DNA of 64,000 bases, taken from Nitrospira sp. Its GTDB lineage: Bacteria; Nitrospirota; Nitrospiria; Nitrospirales; Nitrospiraceae. Under the pieces are notes generated by a model, which ran no database searches, was not told the origin of the DNA, and worked only from the letters and a program-made list of their open reading frames with translations. This document shows, piece after piece, positions 46,324 to 57,567 of this stretch (positions are counted from its first letter, which is position 1; each line of letters starts with the position of its first letter). The translations under genes were made by a program, and so were the position numbers. Location: the NCBI GenBank assembly GCA_024998565.1, contig JACOEM010000005.1, positions 124,001-188,000 of the forward strand. Reading direction: 5' to 3'.

Positions 46324-46337
46324 CCGGAGACATTGTC

Positions 46338-47258
46338 GTGGGCCTCAAACGGAAAGACCTGCTCAGCCTGACCAACCTGTCGGCGGACGATATCACGTTG
46401 ATCCTGGAAACCGCGGATTCCTTCAAGGAAGTCTCCGGCCGGGAGATCAAGAAGGTACCGGCCTTACGAGGCAAGACGGTCGTGAACCTCTTCTTCGAGC
46501 CGAGCACGAGAACCAGAACGTCGTTTGAATTGGCCGCCAAGCGACTCAGCGCCGATGTGATCAATTTCTCCCCCTCTTCCAGCAGCGTGGTGAAGGGAGA
46601 AACGCTCCTGGATACGGCCCGGAACATCGAAGCCATGCAGGCCGATATCATCGTTCTGCGACACTCCTCGGCCGGCGCGGCAGAGACGCTGGCGCGCGGC
46701 GTCAAGTCTTCGGTCATCAATGCCGGGGACGGGTGGCATGAACATCCGACACAGGCTCTGCTCGACCTGTACACGATCCGCAGCCGGCAAATGGGCTTCG
46801 CCGGATTGCGCGTCGCGATTGTCGGCGATGTGGCGCATAGCCGTGTCGCCCGTTCGAATATTTTTGCCCTCACGAAACTCGGAGCGGAAGTGCGGGTCGT
46901 CGGACCTCCGACCATGATCCCTCTGCAAATCAGCCAGCTCGGGGTGCAGGTCTACCACAATCTGGACGAAGCGCTGCGAGGCGTCCACGTGATCATGATG
47001 TTGCGGCTTCAATTGGAGCGACAGGGCCGCGCGCTGTTTCCGACGATCCGGGAATATGCTCGACACTATGGATTGACCAGCGACCGCGTGAAACTGGCTG
47101 AGCCCGGCGCCATCGTGATGCATCCGGGCCCCATCAACCGCGGGGTGGAAATCGCGCCCGACGTGGCGGACAGTCTCTCGTCCGTGATTCTCGATCAGGT
47201 GGCGAACGGCGTGGCCGTGCGCATGGGCATTTTGTATCTCATGTCGGGAGCCGGCTGA
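46338..47258 (+). CDS. pyrB: Aspartate carbamoyltransferase catalytic subunit
   Basis: 306 residues from GTG 46338, preceded by CCGGAGAC. The carbamoyl-phosphate site is [15 protein letters not shown] (about residues 55-69), and the [12 protein letters not shown] motif and aspartate-binding LRLQLER are present. The second enzyme of pyrimidine synthesis, it forms carbamoyl-aspartate. No pyrI regulatory subunit follows; pyrC comes next, as in many non-enteric bacteria where PyrB works alone or with dihydroorotase. Confidence 0.96.
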   Translation: MGLKRKDLLSLTNLSADDITLILETADSFKEVSGREIKKVPALRGKTVVNLFFEPSTRTRTSFELAAKRLSADVINFSPSSSSVVKGETLLDTARNIEAMQADIIVLRHSSAGAAETLARGVKSSVINAGDGWHEHPTQALLDLYTIRSRQMGFAGLRVAIVGDVAHSRVARSNIFALTKLGAEVRVVGPPTMIPLQISQLGVQVYHNLDEALRGVHVIMMLRLQLERQGRALFPTIREYARHYGLTSDRVKLAEPGAIVMHPGPINRGVEIAPDVADSLSSVILDQVANGVAVRMGILYLMSGAG

Positions 47259-47312
47259 GCCGGACGAAGCGACCGAGTGAATCCTTTTACCTTTTTCTTG
47301 TGTGAGTAAACG

Positions 47313-48605
47313 ATGACACTACTGATTCAAGGCGGTCATGTGATCGATCCCGGACGCGTGAACGGCGTGGCCGACGTCCTGATCGAAAACGGAACAATCT
47401 CGGCAGTCGGACCGGCCCTCAAGGCGCCGGCCGGCGCGACAGTCATTCAAGCCAAGGGGCAATTAGTGCTTCCGGGGTTCGTGGATCTCCACGTACATTT
47501 CCGCGAACCGGGGTTCGAGTATAAGGAAACCATCGAATCGGGTACGGCGGCGGCCGTCGCGGGTGGTTTCACGACCGTCTGCGCGATGCCCAACACCAAT
47601 CCCGTCAACGACAATCAAGCCGTCACCGAATTCATGCTCGAGCGCGCGAAGGCAGCGGGTAACGCCCACCTCTATCCAATCGGCGCCATCACAAAAAAAT
47701 CGGAAGGCAAAGAATTGGCGGAAATCGGCGATCTTCGCCGCGCCGGTTGTGTCGCCATCTCCGACGACGGAAAGCCGGTGATGAACAGCCTCGTCATGCG
47801 ACGCGCCATGGAATATGCGCGGGCGTTCGACGTGCCGGTCGTGGACCACTGCGAAGATCTGCATCTCTCCGAAGGCGGATGCATGAACGAAGGGCTGGTC
47901 TCGACCGAACTCGGCCTGCCGGGCATTCCCTCCGCGGCGGAAGATGTCATGGTGGCCCGCAATGTCTCGCTGGCTGAACTGACCGGAGCCCGCCTCCACC
48001 TCGCGCACATCAGCACCGCCGGCTCGGTGCGTATGGTGCGGGAAGCCAAGGCGCGGGGGCTGAAGGTGACGGCTGAAGCCTGTCCGCATCACTTTACCCT
48101 GACCGAAGAACTGACCCGCGGGTACAACACCCACGCGAAAATGAATCCTCCGCTGAGGACCATGCAGGACGTCCAGGCGATCAAGGAAGGACTCCGCGAC
48201 GGAACCATCGATGTGATCGCGACCGACCATGCCCCGCATGCGACCCAAGAGAAGCAGCAGGAGTTTACCGAAGCGCCCTTCGGCATCGTGGGCCTGGAGA
48301 CCGCTCTCTCGCTGACGTTGGCCCTGGTAGATGAAGGAGTGCTTACACTCGAATCCGCGGTAGACAAACTTGCAACCGCCCCGGCCAAAGCGTTCAGTCT
48401 CAATGCCGGCACCCTGGCGGTCGGCGCGCCGGCCGACGTCGCCATCGTCGATCCGAACAGGGAGTGGCAAGTCGACCCTTCACGGTTTCGTTCCAAGAGC
48501 CGCAACACGCCATTCGCCGGCTGGAAAGTAAAGGGACGGGTGACAACCACCATCGTCTCCGGTCGCGTCGTGTTCGAACTCGATCGCTCAGAGCGACAGG
48601 CATAG
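47313..48605 (+). CDS. pyrC: Dihydroorotase
   Basis: 430 residues. The metal-binding motif DLHVHFREPG follows the N-terminal strand domain. Further signatures are TVCAMPNTNPVND, the HLAHISTAGSV histidines and DVIATDHAPH with the catalytic Asp. It belongs to the class I long type. It closes carbamoyl-aspartate to dihydroorotate. The gene follows pyrB by 54 bp and is part of the PyrR-controlled unit. Confidence 0.95.
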   Translation: MTLLIQGGHVIDPGRVNGVADVLIENGTISAVGPALKAPAGATVIQAKGQLVLPGFVDLHVHFREPGFEYKETIESGTAAAVAGGFTTVCAMPNTNPVNDNQAVTEFMLERAKAAGNAHLYPIGAITKKSEGKELAEIGDLRRAGCVAISDDGKPVMNSLVMRRAMEYARAFDVPVVDHCEDLHLSEGGCMNEGLVSTELGLPGIPSAAEDVMVARNVSLAELTGARLHLAHISTAGSVRMVREAKARGLKVTAEACPHHFTLTEELTRGYNTHAKMNPPLRTMQDVQAIKEGLRDGTIDVIATDHAPHATQEKQQEFTEAPFGIVGLETALSLTLALVDEGVLTLESAVDKLATAPAKAFSLNAGTLAVGAPADVAIVDPNREWQVDPSRFRSKSRNTPFAGWKVKGRVTTTIVSGRVVFELDRSERQA

Positions 48606-48617
48606 GGATTCGACACG

Positions 48618-49121
48618 GTGCGCCAAGGACTGATCGCCTGTATCACCTGTGAGTTGCTGGCCCTGGCGGTCTGGATCGGCGGACTTCTGGTGCTCGTTGC
48701 CGCCGTCATCCCGGCCGTGTTCAATACGTTCGGCGGCCAGGACACCGGCGGCTTCTTTCTGACCCGCGCCTTCGACGGGTACAATCGTCTGGTGCTCGGA
48801 TCGGCGGCGATCCTGACCGCGGGAATCCTATGGCGGGCCTGGCTGGTCCAGCGGGGCCTGACGGATGGCGAGATCACCAGAACCGAATGGCTGTTGCTTG
48901 GAGCCATGCTCCTCACCGCGGGAGTCATCACGTTTGTGCTGCATCCCCAAGCGGCGGCTTTGCAGGCACAAGCCTTTGCCTCCAAAGGAGAGGAAGCGCG
49001 GAAAGCGGCGTTCGAAGCATTCTTTCAACTGCACAAACCGGTACGGGCCTTGTATATCGTGAATGTCGGACTCGGAATCGCGCTGCTGACCGTGCGCGTA
49101 CGATCCTGGGTCCCTCGATAA
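48618..49121 (+). CDS. DUF4149-family membrane protein
   Basis: 167 residues from GTG 48618. Four predicted membrane segments (about 5-30, 55-75, 90-107, 140-160) and the pattern LALAVWIGGLLVLVAAVIPA near the start are typical of DUF4149 (TMEM205-like) proteins. The function of the family is unknown. It lies within the pyrimidine operon, between pyrC and carA, with gaps of 12 and 9 bp, so it is co-expressed with them. Confidence 0.85.
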   Translation: MRQGLIACITCELLALAVWIGGLLVLVAAVIPAVFNTFGGQDTGGFFLTRAFDGYNRLVLGSAAILTAGILWRAWLVQRGLTDGEITRTEWLLLGAMLLTAGVITFVLHPQAAALQAQAFASKGEEARKAAFEAFFQLHKPVRALYIVNVGLGIALLTVRVRSWVPR

Positions 49122-49130
49122 GGAGTCATC

Positions 49131-50315
49131 TTGAAGAAAGCGATTCTGGCGCTCGCCGACGGAACCTGGTTCGAAGGACGGGCCCTCGGAGCAGAAGGGG
49201 AGACCGGGGGTGAAGTCGTGTTCAACACGGCCATGACCGGCTATCAGGAAGTGTTGACCGATCCCTCCTACCGTGGACAGATCGTCACCATGACCTGTCC
49301 TCATATCGGCAACTACGGCGTAACACCGGAAGACATCGAGTCCAACCGGATCTGGGCCGAAGGATTCGTCGTCAAGGAGTCCAGCCGGCTGGCGAGCAAT
49401 TGGCGCAGTAAGGCCACGCTCCAGGAATATCTGCAAGCCGCGAACATCGTGGCCATTGAGGGCATCGACACCAGAGCGCTCACCACACATCTGCGTGAGA
49501 AGGGCGCCCAGCCGGGCGTGATTTCCCACATCGATCTCGATCCGCGTCGACTCGCCGACAAGGCCCGGAAGGCGCCGAGCATCATCGGCCGCGATCTGGC
49601 CGCCACGGTGACCTGCGAGCGACGCTACACCTGGACAGCCGGAACCGGCGATTGGGCACCGAAGCTCACGATGCCCGCGCCCGGCGCCGCACAGGCAGTA
49701 CGAAAGACCTGGCGTGTGGTGGCCTATGATTTCGGCGTCAAACGGAATATTCTCCGGCGACTCGTCGATGTCGGCTGCGAGGTCACCGTGGTGCCCGCTT
49801 CCACCCCGGCGAAGGACGTGTTGGCGCTCAACCCCCAAGGATTATTCCTCTCGAACGGGCCCGGCGACCCGGAAGGGGTGCCCTATGCCATGGACGCGCT
49901 TCGGGAACTGATCGGCCGATTGCCGATTTTCGGCATCTGTTTAGGTCACCAATTACTCGGCCTGGCGCTTGGCTTCTCCACCTATAAACTGAAGTTCGGC
50001 CATCATGGCGCCAATCACCCGGTCATCGACCTCCGGACCAGGAAGGTCGAGATCACCTCTCAGAACCATAATTTCGCCGTGCGCTTCCCGATCGGGGCAC
50101 CGGCGCAAGGGCAGGACATGCCGATTGTAGACACACCGTTCGGGCGCGTGCAGCTGACCCATACCAGTCTCAACGACGGATCGGTCGAGGGCATGATGTG
50201 TCTGGACCGCCCGGTCTTCTCCGTCCAGTATCACCCCGAAGCGGCACCGGGTCCGCACGATTCGGCCTATCTCTTTGAACAATTTGTCGCGTTGATGGAG
50301 ACACATTATGCATAA
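49131..50315 (+). CDS. carA: Carbamoyl-phosphate synthase small subunit
   Basis: 394 residues from TTG 49131, preceded by AAGGAG. The N-terminal CPSase small domain starts [14 protein letters not shown] and includes [17 protein letters not shown]. The C-terminal class I glutaminase has the nucleophile in [10 protein letters not shown] and the His/Glu pair in [10 protein letters not shown]. It supplies ammonia from glutamine to CarB. The stop overlaps the start of sppA by 8 bases; carB is two genes further down. Confidence 0.96.
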   Translation: MKKAILALADGTWFEGRALGAEGETGGEVVFNTAMTGYQEVLTDPSYRGQIVTMTCPHIGNYGVTPEDIESNRIWAEGFVVKESSRLASNWRSKATLQEYLQAANIVAIEGIDTRALTTHLREKGAQPGVISHIDLDPRRLADKARKAPSIIGRDLAATVTCERRYTWTAGTGDWAPKLTMPAPGAAQAVRKTWRVVAYDFGVKRNILRRLVDVGCEVTVVPASTPAKDVLALNPQGLFLSNGPGDPEGVPYAMDALRELIGRLPIFGICLGHQLLGLALGFSTYKLKFGHHGANHPVIDLRTRKVEITSQNHNFAVRFPIGAPAQGQDMPIVDTPFGRVQLTHTSLNDGSVEGMMCLDRPVFSVQYHPEAAPGPHDSAYLFEQFVALMETHYA

Positions 50316-51384
50316 GAGCCTGCCCGTCGTTAACCTGCCTGCTGTGGCGAACGCTCTGCAGCCAAATGCGAGACCGCATCGCCGTCGCCTTGTCACGAAC
50401 CACACTGTCGGACAGGCCCTCAGCCCGTGGCATCTCTTCAGCGCGGTGGCCGTGCTTATCCTCGCCCTGATGCAGGCTGCCTGTGTCACGATCAATCTGC
50501 CGCCGGGACCGGGCGCCCTTGAAGAACATAAAGTCAGCGGGACCGGCAAGGACAAAGTTCTGCTGATGGACGTGTCCGGTGTGATCAGCTCTGAAAATAA
50601 GGACGGGTTTTATTCTTCACCCGGCATGCTCGCCACCGTGAAAGAGGAGCTGGAGCGGGCCACGAAAGACGAGCGCGTCAAGGCCGTCGTGCTCCGGATC
50701 AACAGTCCAGGCGGCACCGTCACGGCCTCCGACATCATTTATCATGAACTCAAGTCGTTCAAGGCCAGCCGGAAGATTCCGATTGTGGCCTCCATTATGG
50801 ATGTGGGTGCCTCCGGCGGGTATTACATTGCGGCCGCAGCCGATACCGTGCTCGCTCATCCGTCGACCGTCACCGGCAGCATCGGCGTGATCATGTTGAC
50901 GGTCAATGCCAGAGGGCTCCTCGAAAAGGTCGGCGTGGAGACCAACGCCGTCACCTCCGGACCGCGCAAGGATATGGGCTCACCCTTCCGGGCGATGTTG
51001 CCGGAGGAACGCGCGATCTTCCAGGGCGTCATCGACGGCTTCTACCAGCGATTTCTCCAGGTCGTGCAGGACGGTCGCCCGAACATGAACGGCGAGACCA
51101 TCAGGAAGCTGGCCGACGGCCGGATCTATTCCGGCGAGCAGGCGAAAGCTGCCGGGCTGGTGGATGACATCGGGTATCTCGAGGACGCCATCGAGCTGGC
51201 GAAGAAAAAAGCCGGCCTCACGGAAGCGAAAGTGGTGACCTATCGCAGACCGGGTGAATACCAGAACAATGTCTACTCGCGATTGGTCTCGCCGGCGCCG
51301 AGCCTGGCCAGCCTGGCGAACATCGATGTGCTCTCAGTCGTACGAGGCGGGTCTCCGCAGTTCATGTATCTGTGGATGCCCTGA
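50308..51384 (+). CDS. sppA: Signal peptide peptidase SppA-type serine protease
   Basis: 358 residues. An N-terminal hydrophobic anchor at about 45-62 is followed by a possible lipobox (LMQAAC). The protease domain contains [20 protein letters not shown], the nucleophile Ser in [16 protein letters not shown], and the general-base Lys in [11 protein letters not shown]. It cleaves remnant signal peptides in the membrane; it is the short single-domain type. The start overlaps carA, so it is translated with it even though its role has nothing obvious to do with pyrimidines. Confidence 0.9.
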   Translation: MHKSLPVVNLPAVANALQPNARPHRRRLVTNHTVGQALSPWHLFSAVAVLILALMQAACVTINLPPGPGALEEHKVSGTGKDKVLLMDVSGVISSENKDGFYSSPGMLATVKEELERATKDERVKAVVLRINSPGGTVTASDIIYHELKSFKASRKIPIVASIMDVGASGGYYIAAAADTVLAHPSTVTGSIGVIMLTVNARGLLEKVGVETNAVTSGPRKDMGSPFRAMLPEERAIFQGVIDGFYQRFLQVVQDGRPNMNGETIRKLADGRIYSGEQAKAAGLVDDIGYLEDAIELAKKKAGLTEAKVVTYRRPGEYQNNVYSRLVSPAPSLASLANIDVLSVVRGGSPQFMYLWMP

Positions 51385-51431
51385 GGCGGTGAGTTGCATC
51401 CCGCGCCTGGTGCTGATTGAATGGAGTGGAT

Positions 51432-52415
51432 ATGAGGCATCCATCAGGCCGACATTCAATCGACCGCATGCTCGACACCCCGATTGGAAGACGGGCGGCC
51501 TTGGCCCTGGGAGTCCGCGCCGCCTATCTCCTCTCGACGACGGTGTGGCTCGGCGCGGCGGCAGGCCTGATGCAATCGCTTGCTGGGTGCCAGCGGGCGC
51601 CCGGCACCGCGCGGGAGCAGTTCATCTATATTTCGGAAGAAAAAGAAATGGCGATGGGCCTCTCGGCTTTTCGAGAAGTGCTCCGGCAGGCTCCCTTGAG
51701 CGAAAATCCGGAGCTCAACGAAATGGTGCACCGGGTCGGAAATCGCATCGCCAAGGCGGCCAATAAGCCTGAGTATCAGTGGGAGTTCGCGGTCATTCAG
51801 GACGATCGCACGATCAACGCCTTCGCGCTTCCCGGCGGCAAGGTGGCGGTGTTCACCGGAATTTTGAAGGTCACGAAAACTGAAGACGGGTTGGCGACCG
51901 TCATGGGTCATGAGGTCGCGCATGCCCTGCAGCGCCACGGAGCGGAACGGATGAGTCGCAGCGTGCTCGAACAGATCGGACAATTGGCGGCCCTAGGCGC
52001 CGGCGCGGCCGCAGGTCGTCCGGATGCGGCCATGGCGGCCATGACCGTCTATGGTGTCGGAGTCTCCTTGCCCTTCGACCGCCGGCAGGAATCGGAAGCG
52101 GATTTCATCGGCCTGCGCTTGATGGCCGAAGCCGGGTACGACCCGCGCGAAGCGGTCGCCTTCTGGGAACGCATGAGCGGCTGTCCGCGCGCCATGATCA
52201 ATAAACTCTGCTTCCGCTCACAGCAGGCCATTCCGGAATTTCTCTCGACCCATCCGTCCGATGTGACTCGTATCAATCAGATCGAAGCCTGGATCCCGGA
52301 CGCGATGAAACACTATCATCCCGCAGGAAAGACACCGGCGATCCCGTCCGGTCCGATCCAACCCTACCGGCCACCGGTGGGGCCCATGCCCGAGGCGCCT
52401 CTGCCGACCGGCTAA
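51432..52415 (+). CDS. M48-family periplasmic metalloprotease (lipoprotein)
   Basis: 327 residues from ATG 51432. The N-terminus has a hydrophobic stretch ending in LMQSLAGC, a likely lipobox, so it is probably an inner- or outer-membrane lipoprotein. The zinc site is GHEVAHALQRHG (HExxH) with the downstream Glu in RQESEADFIGLRLM. It resembles BepA/LoiP-type proteases that process or degrade outer-membrane proteins. The tail is Pro-rich. It lies between sppA and carB in the pyrimidine operon. Confidence 0.9.
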   Translation: MRHPSGRHSIDRMLDTPIGRRAALALGVRAAYLLSTTVWLGAAAGLMQSLAGCQRAPGTAREQFIYISEEKEMAMGLSAFREVLRQAPLSENPELNEMVHRVGNRIAKAANKPEYQWEFAVIQDDRTINAFALPGGKVAVFTGILKVTKTEDGLATVMGHEVAHALQRHGAERMSRSVLEQIGQLAALGAGAAAGRPDAAMAAMTVYGVGVSLPFDRRQESEADFIGLRLMAEAGYDPREAVAFWERMSGCPRAMINKLCFRSQQAIPEFLSTHPSDVTRINQIEAWIPDAMKHYHPAGKTPAIPSGPIQPYRPPVGPMPEAPLPTG

Positions 52416-52436
52416 CTTTTTGAGTTGAGGTCAATT

Positions 52437-55400
52437 GTGCCACGACGGACAGACATCCGCTCCATTCTTCTGATCGGCTCCGGCCCCATCGTCATCGGGC
52501 AGGCGTGCGAATTCGACTACTCCGGCACGCAGGCCTGCAAGGCCCTTAAGGAAGAGGGCTACCGCGTGATCCTGATCAACAGCAATCCGGCGACGATCAT
52601 GACGGACCCGGATTTTGCGGACCGCACGTATATCGAACCGATCACGCTGGACGTGGTCGAGAAGGTCATCGAATGCGAACGGCCCGACGCGCTCCTGCCC
52701 ACCATGGGCGGACAGACGGCGTTGAACACCGCCATCGGTTTGGCGAAGCGCGGGGTCCTCGAAAAATACGGCGTCAGGTTGATCGGCGCGTCGATCGCAG
52801 CCATCCATAAGGCCGAGGATCGCGATGCCTTCCGGCAGGCCATGTGGAAAATCGGCCTGCGGGTACCCGACAGCGGTGTGGCAACCTCCCTGGCCGAGGC
52901 CGAGCGTGAACTGGAACGGATCCGCTTCCCCGCGATCGTGCGACCGTCGTTTACCATGGGCGGCACCGGCGGCAATATCGCCTACAACATTGAAGAATTC
53001 CGGACGCAGGTGGAATGGGGCCTGTCCATGAGCCCGGTCCGCCAGGTACTCATCGAGCAGTCCGTCATCGGATGGAAAGAGTTCGAACTCGAAGTGATGC
53101 GTGACCTGAAGGACAACGTGGTCATCATCTGCCCGATCGAGAATCTCGACCCGATGGGGGTGCACACCGGCGATAGTATTACCGTGGCCCCGGCCCTCAC
53201 CTTGACCGACAAAGAATATCAAATGCTGCGCGATGCAGCCGTGCGCATCATTCGTGAGATCGGTGTCGACACCGGCGGAGCCAACATCCAGTTCGGCCTG
53301 AACCCGGTCAACGGCGAAATGGTCGTCATCGAGATGAATCCGCGCGTCTCCAGAAGCTCCGCCCTGGCGTCGAAAGCGACGGGATTTCCCATCGCCAAGA
53401 TCGCGGCCAAGCTGGCCGTCGGGTACACCCTCGACGAAATCACGAACGACATCACCGGTGTGACGAAGGCCTCGTTCGAGCCGACCATCGATTACGTCGT
53501 CGTCAAGATTCCACGCTTTGCCTTTCAGAAATTCCCCGGAGCCGATCCCACGTTGACCACACAGATGAAGTCGGTGGGCGAAGTGATGGCCATCGGACGC
53601 ACCTTCAAGGAATCGCTGCAGAAAGCGATCCGGTCCATGGAAGTCGATCAATTCGGATTCAGCTCGAAGATGGGGCTGGATCTCGCGGTGCCGCCCGGCC
53701 TCGACCGGGAAGAGGCCATGGAGCAGGTCCGCAAGTCGGTGCGCACTCCGTTGCCAGACCGGCTGTGGCGGCTGGCAGACGGCATGCGGCTCGGCATGCC
53801 CAATCAGGAATTATTCGCGCTCACCAAGATCGATCCCTGGTTTCTGGAGCAGATTCGTGAACTGATCGACTTCGAGGCCCGACTCGTCGCGGAACGGGCA
53901 ACACTTGGCGCCACAGGTCTGCGGCCTGATCTTCTGATCGAGGCGAAGGAACTGGGATTCTCCGACCCACGCCTGGCTCAACTCCTGGGAGTGGAACAAC
54001 AAACCGTTCGCAGCTGGCGGCTGGCACTGAGCCAAGGGGCTCCGCCGCGGAGCGTGACGTACAAGCGGGTCGATACCTGTGCGGCCGAATTTGAAGCCCA
54101 TACGCCGTATCTCTACTCGACCTACGAGCGGGAATGCGAAGCCCGGCCGACCGACAAAAAGAAAGTCGTCATTCTCGGCGGCGGACCGAACCGGATCGGG
54201 CAGGGGATCGAGTTCGACTACTGCTGTGTGCACGCCGCCATGGCCCTGCGGGAAGAGCAGATTGAAACCATCATGGTCAACTGCAATCCGGAAACGGTCA
54301 GCACGGACTATGACACCTCCGACCGTCTCTACTTCGAGCCGTTGACGGAAGAAGACGTGCTGAACATCGTGGAGCGGGAACAGCCGATGGGTGTGGTCCT
54401 GCAATTCGGAGGACAGACGCCCTTGAAACTAGCGCTCTCCCTGTCCCGCGCCGGGGTCAGGATTCTCGGCACCAGTCCGGATGCGATCGACCGGGCGGAG
54501 GATCGCGCCCGATTCCGTGAGTTACTCGATAAACTCGGGTTGCGTCAGGCGGAGAGCGGGATGGCCCACTCCGTCGAAGAAGCGTTGACGATCGCCGCAG
54601 AGATTACCTATCCCGTGATGGTGCGGCCGTCGTATGTGCTCGGCGGACGCTCGATGCAGATCGTGTATGACGAAGCGGGATTGCTCCACTACATGAACAC
54701 GGCGGTCAAGGCATCGGAGAAACATCCGGTGCTGATCGATAAATACTTGCGCGATGCCATCGAAATCGACGCGGACGCCATTTCCGACGGCACGACCGTG
54801 GTCGTCGCCGGCATCATGGAACATATCGAGGAGGCGGGCGTTCACTCCGGCGACTCGGCCTGCTCGCTGCCTCCTTACACGCTGGATGCGACGATCATCG
54901 AAGAGATCCGGCGTCAAATGACCGCGCTGGCATTGGAACTCGGCGTCATCGGTCTCATGAACGCGCAATTCGCCGTGAAGGATCAGACCATCTATGTGCT
55001 GGAGGTCAACCCGCGCGGCTCACGGACCGTGCCGTTCGTCAGCAAGGCGATCGGCATCCCGCTCGCCAAATTGGCCATGAAGGTGATGGTCGGCAAGTCG
55101 CTGCAGCAGCTCAATTTCACCACCGCTCCGACGCCGACGCATCTCTCAGTGAAAGAGGCGGTGTTCCCCTTCACGAAATTCGCAGGCGTCGATGTCCTCC
55201 TGGGCCCTGAAATGAAATCCACCGGAGAAGTCATGGGAATCGACAGCGATTTCGGATGGGCCTTCGTCAAATCCCAGGCCGGCGCCGGCGCCATTCTGCC
55301 GACCTCCGGCACCGCCTTCCTCAGCGTGAAGAGCGAAGACCGGGCAGGGGCCTTCGATGTCGCGCGGCGTCTCGTGGCGCTGGGCTTCCGTATTACGGCC

Positions 55401-55706
55401 ACATCGGGCACTGCGCTGTACCTGAGCGAACAAGGCATGTGCGTGGACGTTGTGAACAAGGTCCAGGAAGGACGGCCGCACATCGTCGATCATATCAAGA
55501 ACGGCGAGGTGGCATTGGTGGTCAACACCGTGCGTACCGCTTCGGCTCAGACCGATTCACTGTCCATTCGACGCGAGGCTCTGCACAAGGGGGTGCCGTA
55601 CTACACCACCATGCGGGGCGCTCTGGCCGCGGTGATGGGCATCGAGGCCTTGCTGAAAAAGGGACTTGCCATTCGAGCCTTGCAGGAGTATCACCGGATA
55701 CATTAA
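52437..55706 (+). CDS. carB: Carbamoyl-phosphate synthase large subunit
   Basis: 1089 residues from GTG 52437 ([14 protein letters not shown]), chosen because it matches the family start; a TTG at 52425 is in frame. Two ATP-grasp halves are visible: [19 protein letters not shown] near the N-terminus and [20 protein letters not shown] near residue 577, plus the methylglyoxal-synthase-like allosteric C-terminus ([20 protein letters not shown]). The normal length suggests a complete enzyme, regulated by UMP or ornithine. It makes carbamoyl phosphate with CarA. Confidence 0.97.
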   Translation: MPRRTDIRSILLIGSGPIVIGQACEFDYSGTQACKALKEEGYRVILINSNPATIMTDPDFADRTYIEPITLDVVEKVIECERPDALLPTMGGQTALNTAIGLAKRGVLEKYGVRLIGASIAAIHKAEDRDAFRQAMWKIGLRVPDSGVATSLAEAERELERIRFPAIVRPSFTMGGTGGNIAYNIEEFRTQVEWGLSMSPVRQVLIEQSVIGWKEFELEVMRDLKDNVVIICPIENLDPMGVHTGDSITVAPALTLTDKEYQMLRDAAVRIIREIGVDTGGANIQFGLNPVNGEMVVIEMNPRVSRSSALASKATGFPIAKIAAKLAVGYTLDEITNDITGVTKASFEPTIDYVVVKIPRFAFQKFPGADPTLTTQMKSVGEVMAIGRTFKESLQKAIRSMEVDQFGFSSKMGLDLAVPPGLDREEAMEQVRKSVRTPLPDRLWRLADGMRLGMPNQELFALTKIDPWFLEQIRELIDFEARLVAERATLGATGLRPDLLIEAKELGFSDPRLAQLLGVEQQTVRSWRLALSQGAPPRSVTYKRVDTCAAEFEAHTPYLYSTYERECEARPTDKKKVVILGGGPNRIGQGIEFDYCCVHAAMALREEQIETIMVNCNPETVSTDYDTSDRLYFEPLTEEDVLNIVEREQPMGVVLQFGGQTPLKLALSLSRAGVRILGTSPDAIDRAEDRARFRELLDKLGLRQAESGMAHSVEEALTIAAEITYPVMVRPSYVLGGRSMQIVYDEAGLLHYMNTAVKASEKHPVLIDKYLRDAIEIDADAISDGTTVVVAGIMEHIEEAGVHSGDSACSLPPYTLDATIIEEIRRQMTALALELGVIGLMNAQFAVKDQTIYVLEVNPRGSRTVPFVSKAIGIPLAKLAMKVMVGKSLQQLNFTTAPTPTHLSVKEAVFPFTKFAGVDVLLGPEMKSTGEVMGIDSDFGWAFVKSQAGAGAILPTSGTAFLSVKSEDRAGAFDVARRLVALGFRITATSGTALYLSEQGMCVDVVNKVQEGRPHIVDHIKNGEVALVVNTVRTASAQTDSLSIRREALHKGVPYYTTMRGALAAVMGIEALLKKGLAIRALQEYHRIH

Positions 55707-55850
55707 GCGAAGCTTCAAGCAAACAGGCAATTGACAACAGGTTCCAGGTAGGCTGTCGAACATCAACTGCCTTCCTGGATGCGGGGCGACCGGAAAGACC
55801 ACCGACACGCAATACGAAAAACCGGTTTCAATGGTCATCGGGGGGAAGAT

Positions 55851-56327
55851 ATGCCGACACCGATTACGAGAAAAGGATACGAAGCGCTGAAAGCCGAATT
55901 GGACCGGCTGCACAAGGTCGAGCGACCGCGGGTGATCGAGGCCATTGCAGAAGCGCGCGCCCATGGCGATCTGAGCGAAAACGCCGAATACGATGCGGCC
56001 AAGGAACGCCAGGGCTTTATCGAAGCGCGGTTGGCGGAGCTGAAGGGCAAACTGGCCGACTGCCGGATCATCGACATTGCAGGGCGGACCAGCGAGACGG
56101 TCGTGTTCGGCGCCACCGTGGTGCTGATCGAGCAGGAGGCGCAAGCCAAGAAACAATATACCCTCGTGGGACAGGATGAGGCCGATTTGAAATTTTCCCG
56201 CATCTCCGTCCAGTCGCCCGTCGGACGCGCCCTCATCGGCAAGCGGGTAGGGGACATGGTGGAAGTCACCACGCCCGCGAAGGTCGTCGAGTACGAAGTG
56301 ATGGAAATCCGTTTCGAAGAATTATAG
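55851..56327 (+). CDS. greA: Transcription elongation factor GreA
   Basis: 158 residues from ATG 55851, preceded by GGGGGGAAG. The N-terminal coiled coil has GYEALKAELDRLHKVERP and the acidic tip DLSENAEYDAAKE; the C-terminal FKBP-like domain contains SPVGRALIGKRVGDMVEVTT. It stimulates RNA cleavage by stalled RNA polymerase. It is on the same strand as carB, 144 bp downstream, probably with its own start in addition to read-through. Confidence 0.95.
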   Translation: MPTPITRKGYEALKAELDRLHKVERPRVIEAIAEARAHGDLSENAEYDAAKERQGFIEARLAELKGKLADCRIIDIAGRTSETVVFGATVVLIEQEAQAKKQYTLVGQDEADLKFSRISVQSPVGRALIGKRVGDMVEVTTPAKVVEYEVMEIRFEEL

Positions 56328-56407
56328 CCGCCGATGTCGACTCTGATCCCGCCACACCATTCAACCTGTCCTGAACCACCCTCCAGCATCCGGGTCTGGT
56401 CTTTGTC

Positions 56408-57208
56408 ATGCCGGTAACGATCCCGCTCATCACGCTGCTGACGGATTTCGGCGAACGCGACTATTTCGTCGCCAGCATGAAGGGCGTCATCCTCAACATC
56501 AATCCCCAGGCCCGGATCGTGGATCTTTCCCATCAGGTCACGCCGCACGATGTGGCGGATGCCGCGTATCTCCTCAAATCCTGCTATCGCTATTTCCCGG
56601 ACGGAACGATTCATGTGGCCGTCGTGGATCCCGGCGTGGGCGGCACCAGACGGCCGCTGCTCGTGTCGTCATCGTGCTATGTCTTCATCGGGCCGGACAA
56701 CGGCCTGTTTACCCATATCTACGAGGAGGAACAGGCCGTCGAAGTGCGGCAGATCGAGAACCGTCAGTATCGATTGGATTCCGACGGGGCGACCTTCGAT
56801 GGGCGCGATCTCTTTGCGCCGGCAGCCGCCTGGTTGACCAAAGGCCAACCGCTCGGCTCGTTCGGACGACTCGTGCCGAACTACGAACGCCTCCCGATTG
56901 CGGAACCGGCCTGGGACAAACATGTGATGGCGGGACAGATTCTCTATATCGATCGGTTCGGGAATCTGATTTCCAATCTCACGGCCTACCATCTCAAGGA
57001 AGTACGAGGTCTGACCAAACGCGCCGAGCCCTATATCCGCATCGGCGGGGTCACGATCGACGGAGTGGTGCGCAGTTATGCGGAGGGTTCGCCCGATGCT
57101 CCCCAGGCCGTGATCAACAGCAACGGGTATGTCGAGGTTTTCCTGAAGGAAGGCCGAGCGGCCGACCGCTTGAATGTCGCTCGTGGCCAACGGATCGAGC
57201 TCTGCTGA
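56408..57208 (+). CDS. SAM hydroxide adenosyltransferase (DUF62, chlorinase/fluorinase family)
   Basis: 266 residues. The family pattern is LLTDFGERDYFVASMKGVIL at the N-terminus, then DLSHQVTPHDVADAAYLLKS, HVAVVDPGVGGTRRPLLV and IGPDNGLF, and the C-terminal barrel IDRFGNLISNLT. These enzymes usually hydrolyse S-adenosylmethionine to adenosine and methionine; true halogenases are rare. The Asp-Arg-His catalytic residues (TDFG, VDPGVGGTRR and a later His) appear to be conserved. It is at the end of the gene row. Confidence 0.9.
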   Translation: MPVTIPLITLLTDFGERDYFVASMKGVILNINPQARIVDLSHQVTPHDVADAAYLLKSCYRYFPDGTIHVAVVDPGVGGTRRPLLVSSSCYVFIGPDNGLFTHIYEEEQAVEVRQIENRQYRLDSDGATFDGRDLFAPAAAWLTKGQPLGSFGRLVPNYERLPIAEPAWDKHVMAGQILYIDRFGNLISNLTAYHLKEVRGLTKRAEPYIRIGGVTIDGVVRSYAEGSPDAPQAVINSNGYVEVFLKEGRAADRLNVARGQRIELC

Positions 57209-57567
57209 GTCAGTGGCCCGCCGGAACCGGACTGACACATCCAGCCAGGCCCGTAGGTGCCTCGATTGACAGGCAAAAGACGTCGATGTTTTAATGACAC
57301 AGTTGGTGAGTAGGCCGGGACGAATGAGTTGGTCTTCCCGGAACATGCTGATCTCCTCGCGTAGCTGCCCGCAGACCGTTCGGATCGCACCGTTCCCCTT
57401 CGTCCTCCCCGGCGGCTTCCAGCTCTTTCGGCAACAGTCATCGAGGAGTCACGCGTGAATCTGCGCGGAGCAGGCCCTCTCAAGCCGACCAGCCAATGTC
57501 TGCCGCTGCCACGCACTTGGCATTCTCGGCAGAAAGACCGATACGGAACCAGCGAGAACGGAATGCC
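57209..57567 (+). promoter_or_regulatory. 359-bp gap with a promoter-like pair before the efflux adaptor
   Basis: TTGACA at 57266-57271 is followed by TTTAAT at 57290-57295, with an 18-bp spacer, and could drive the adaptor gene with a leader of about 265 bases. Nothing else in the gap is recognised. No terminator hairpin with a T-run was found after the SAM hydrolase gene. Confidence 0.4.
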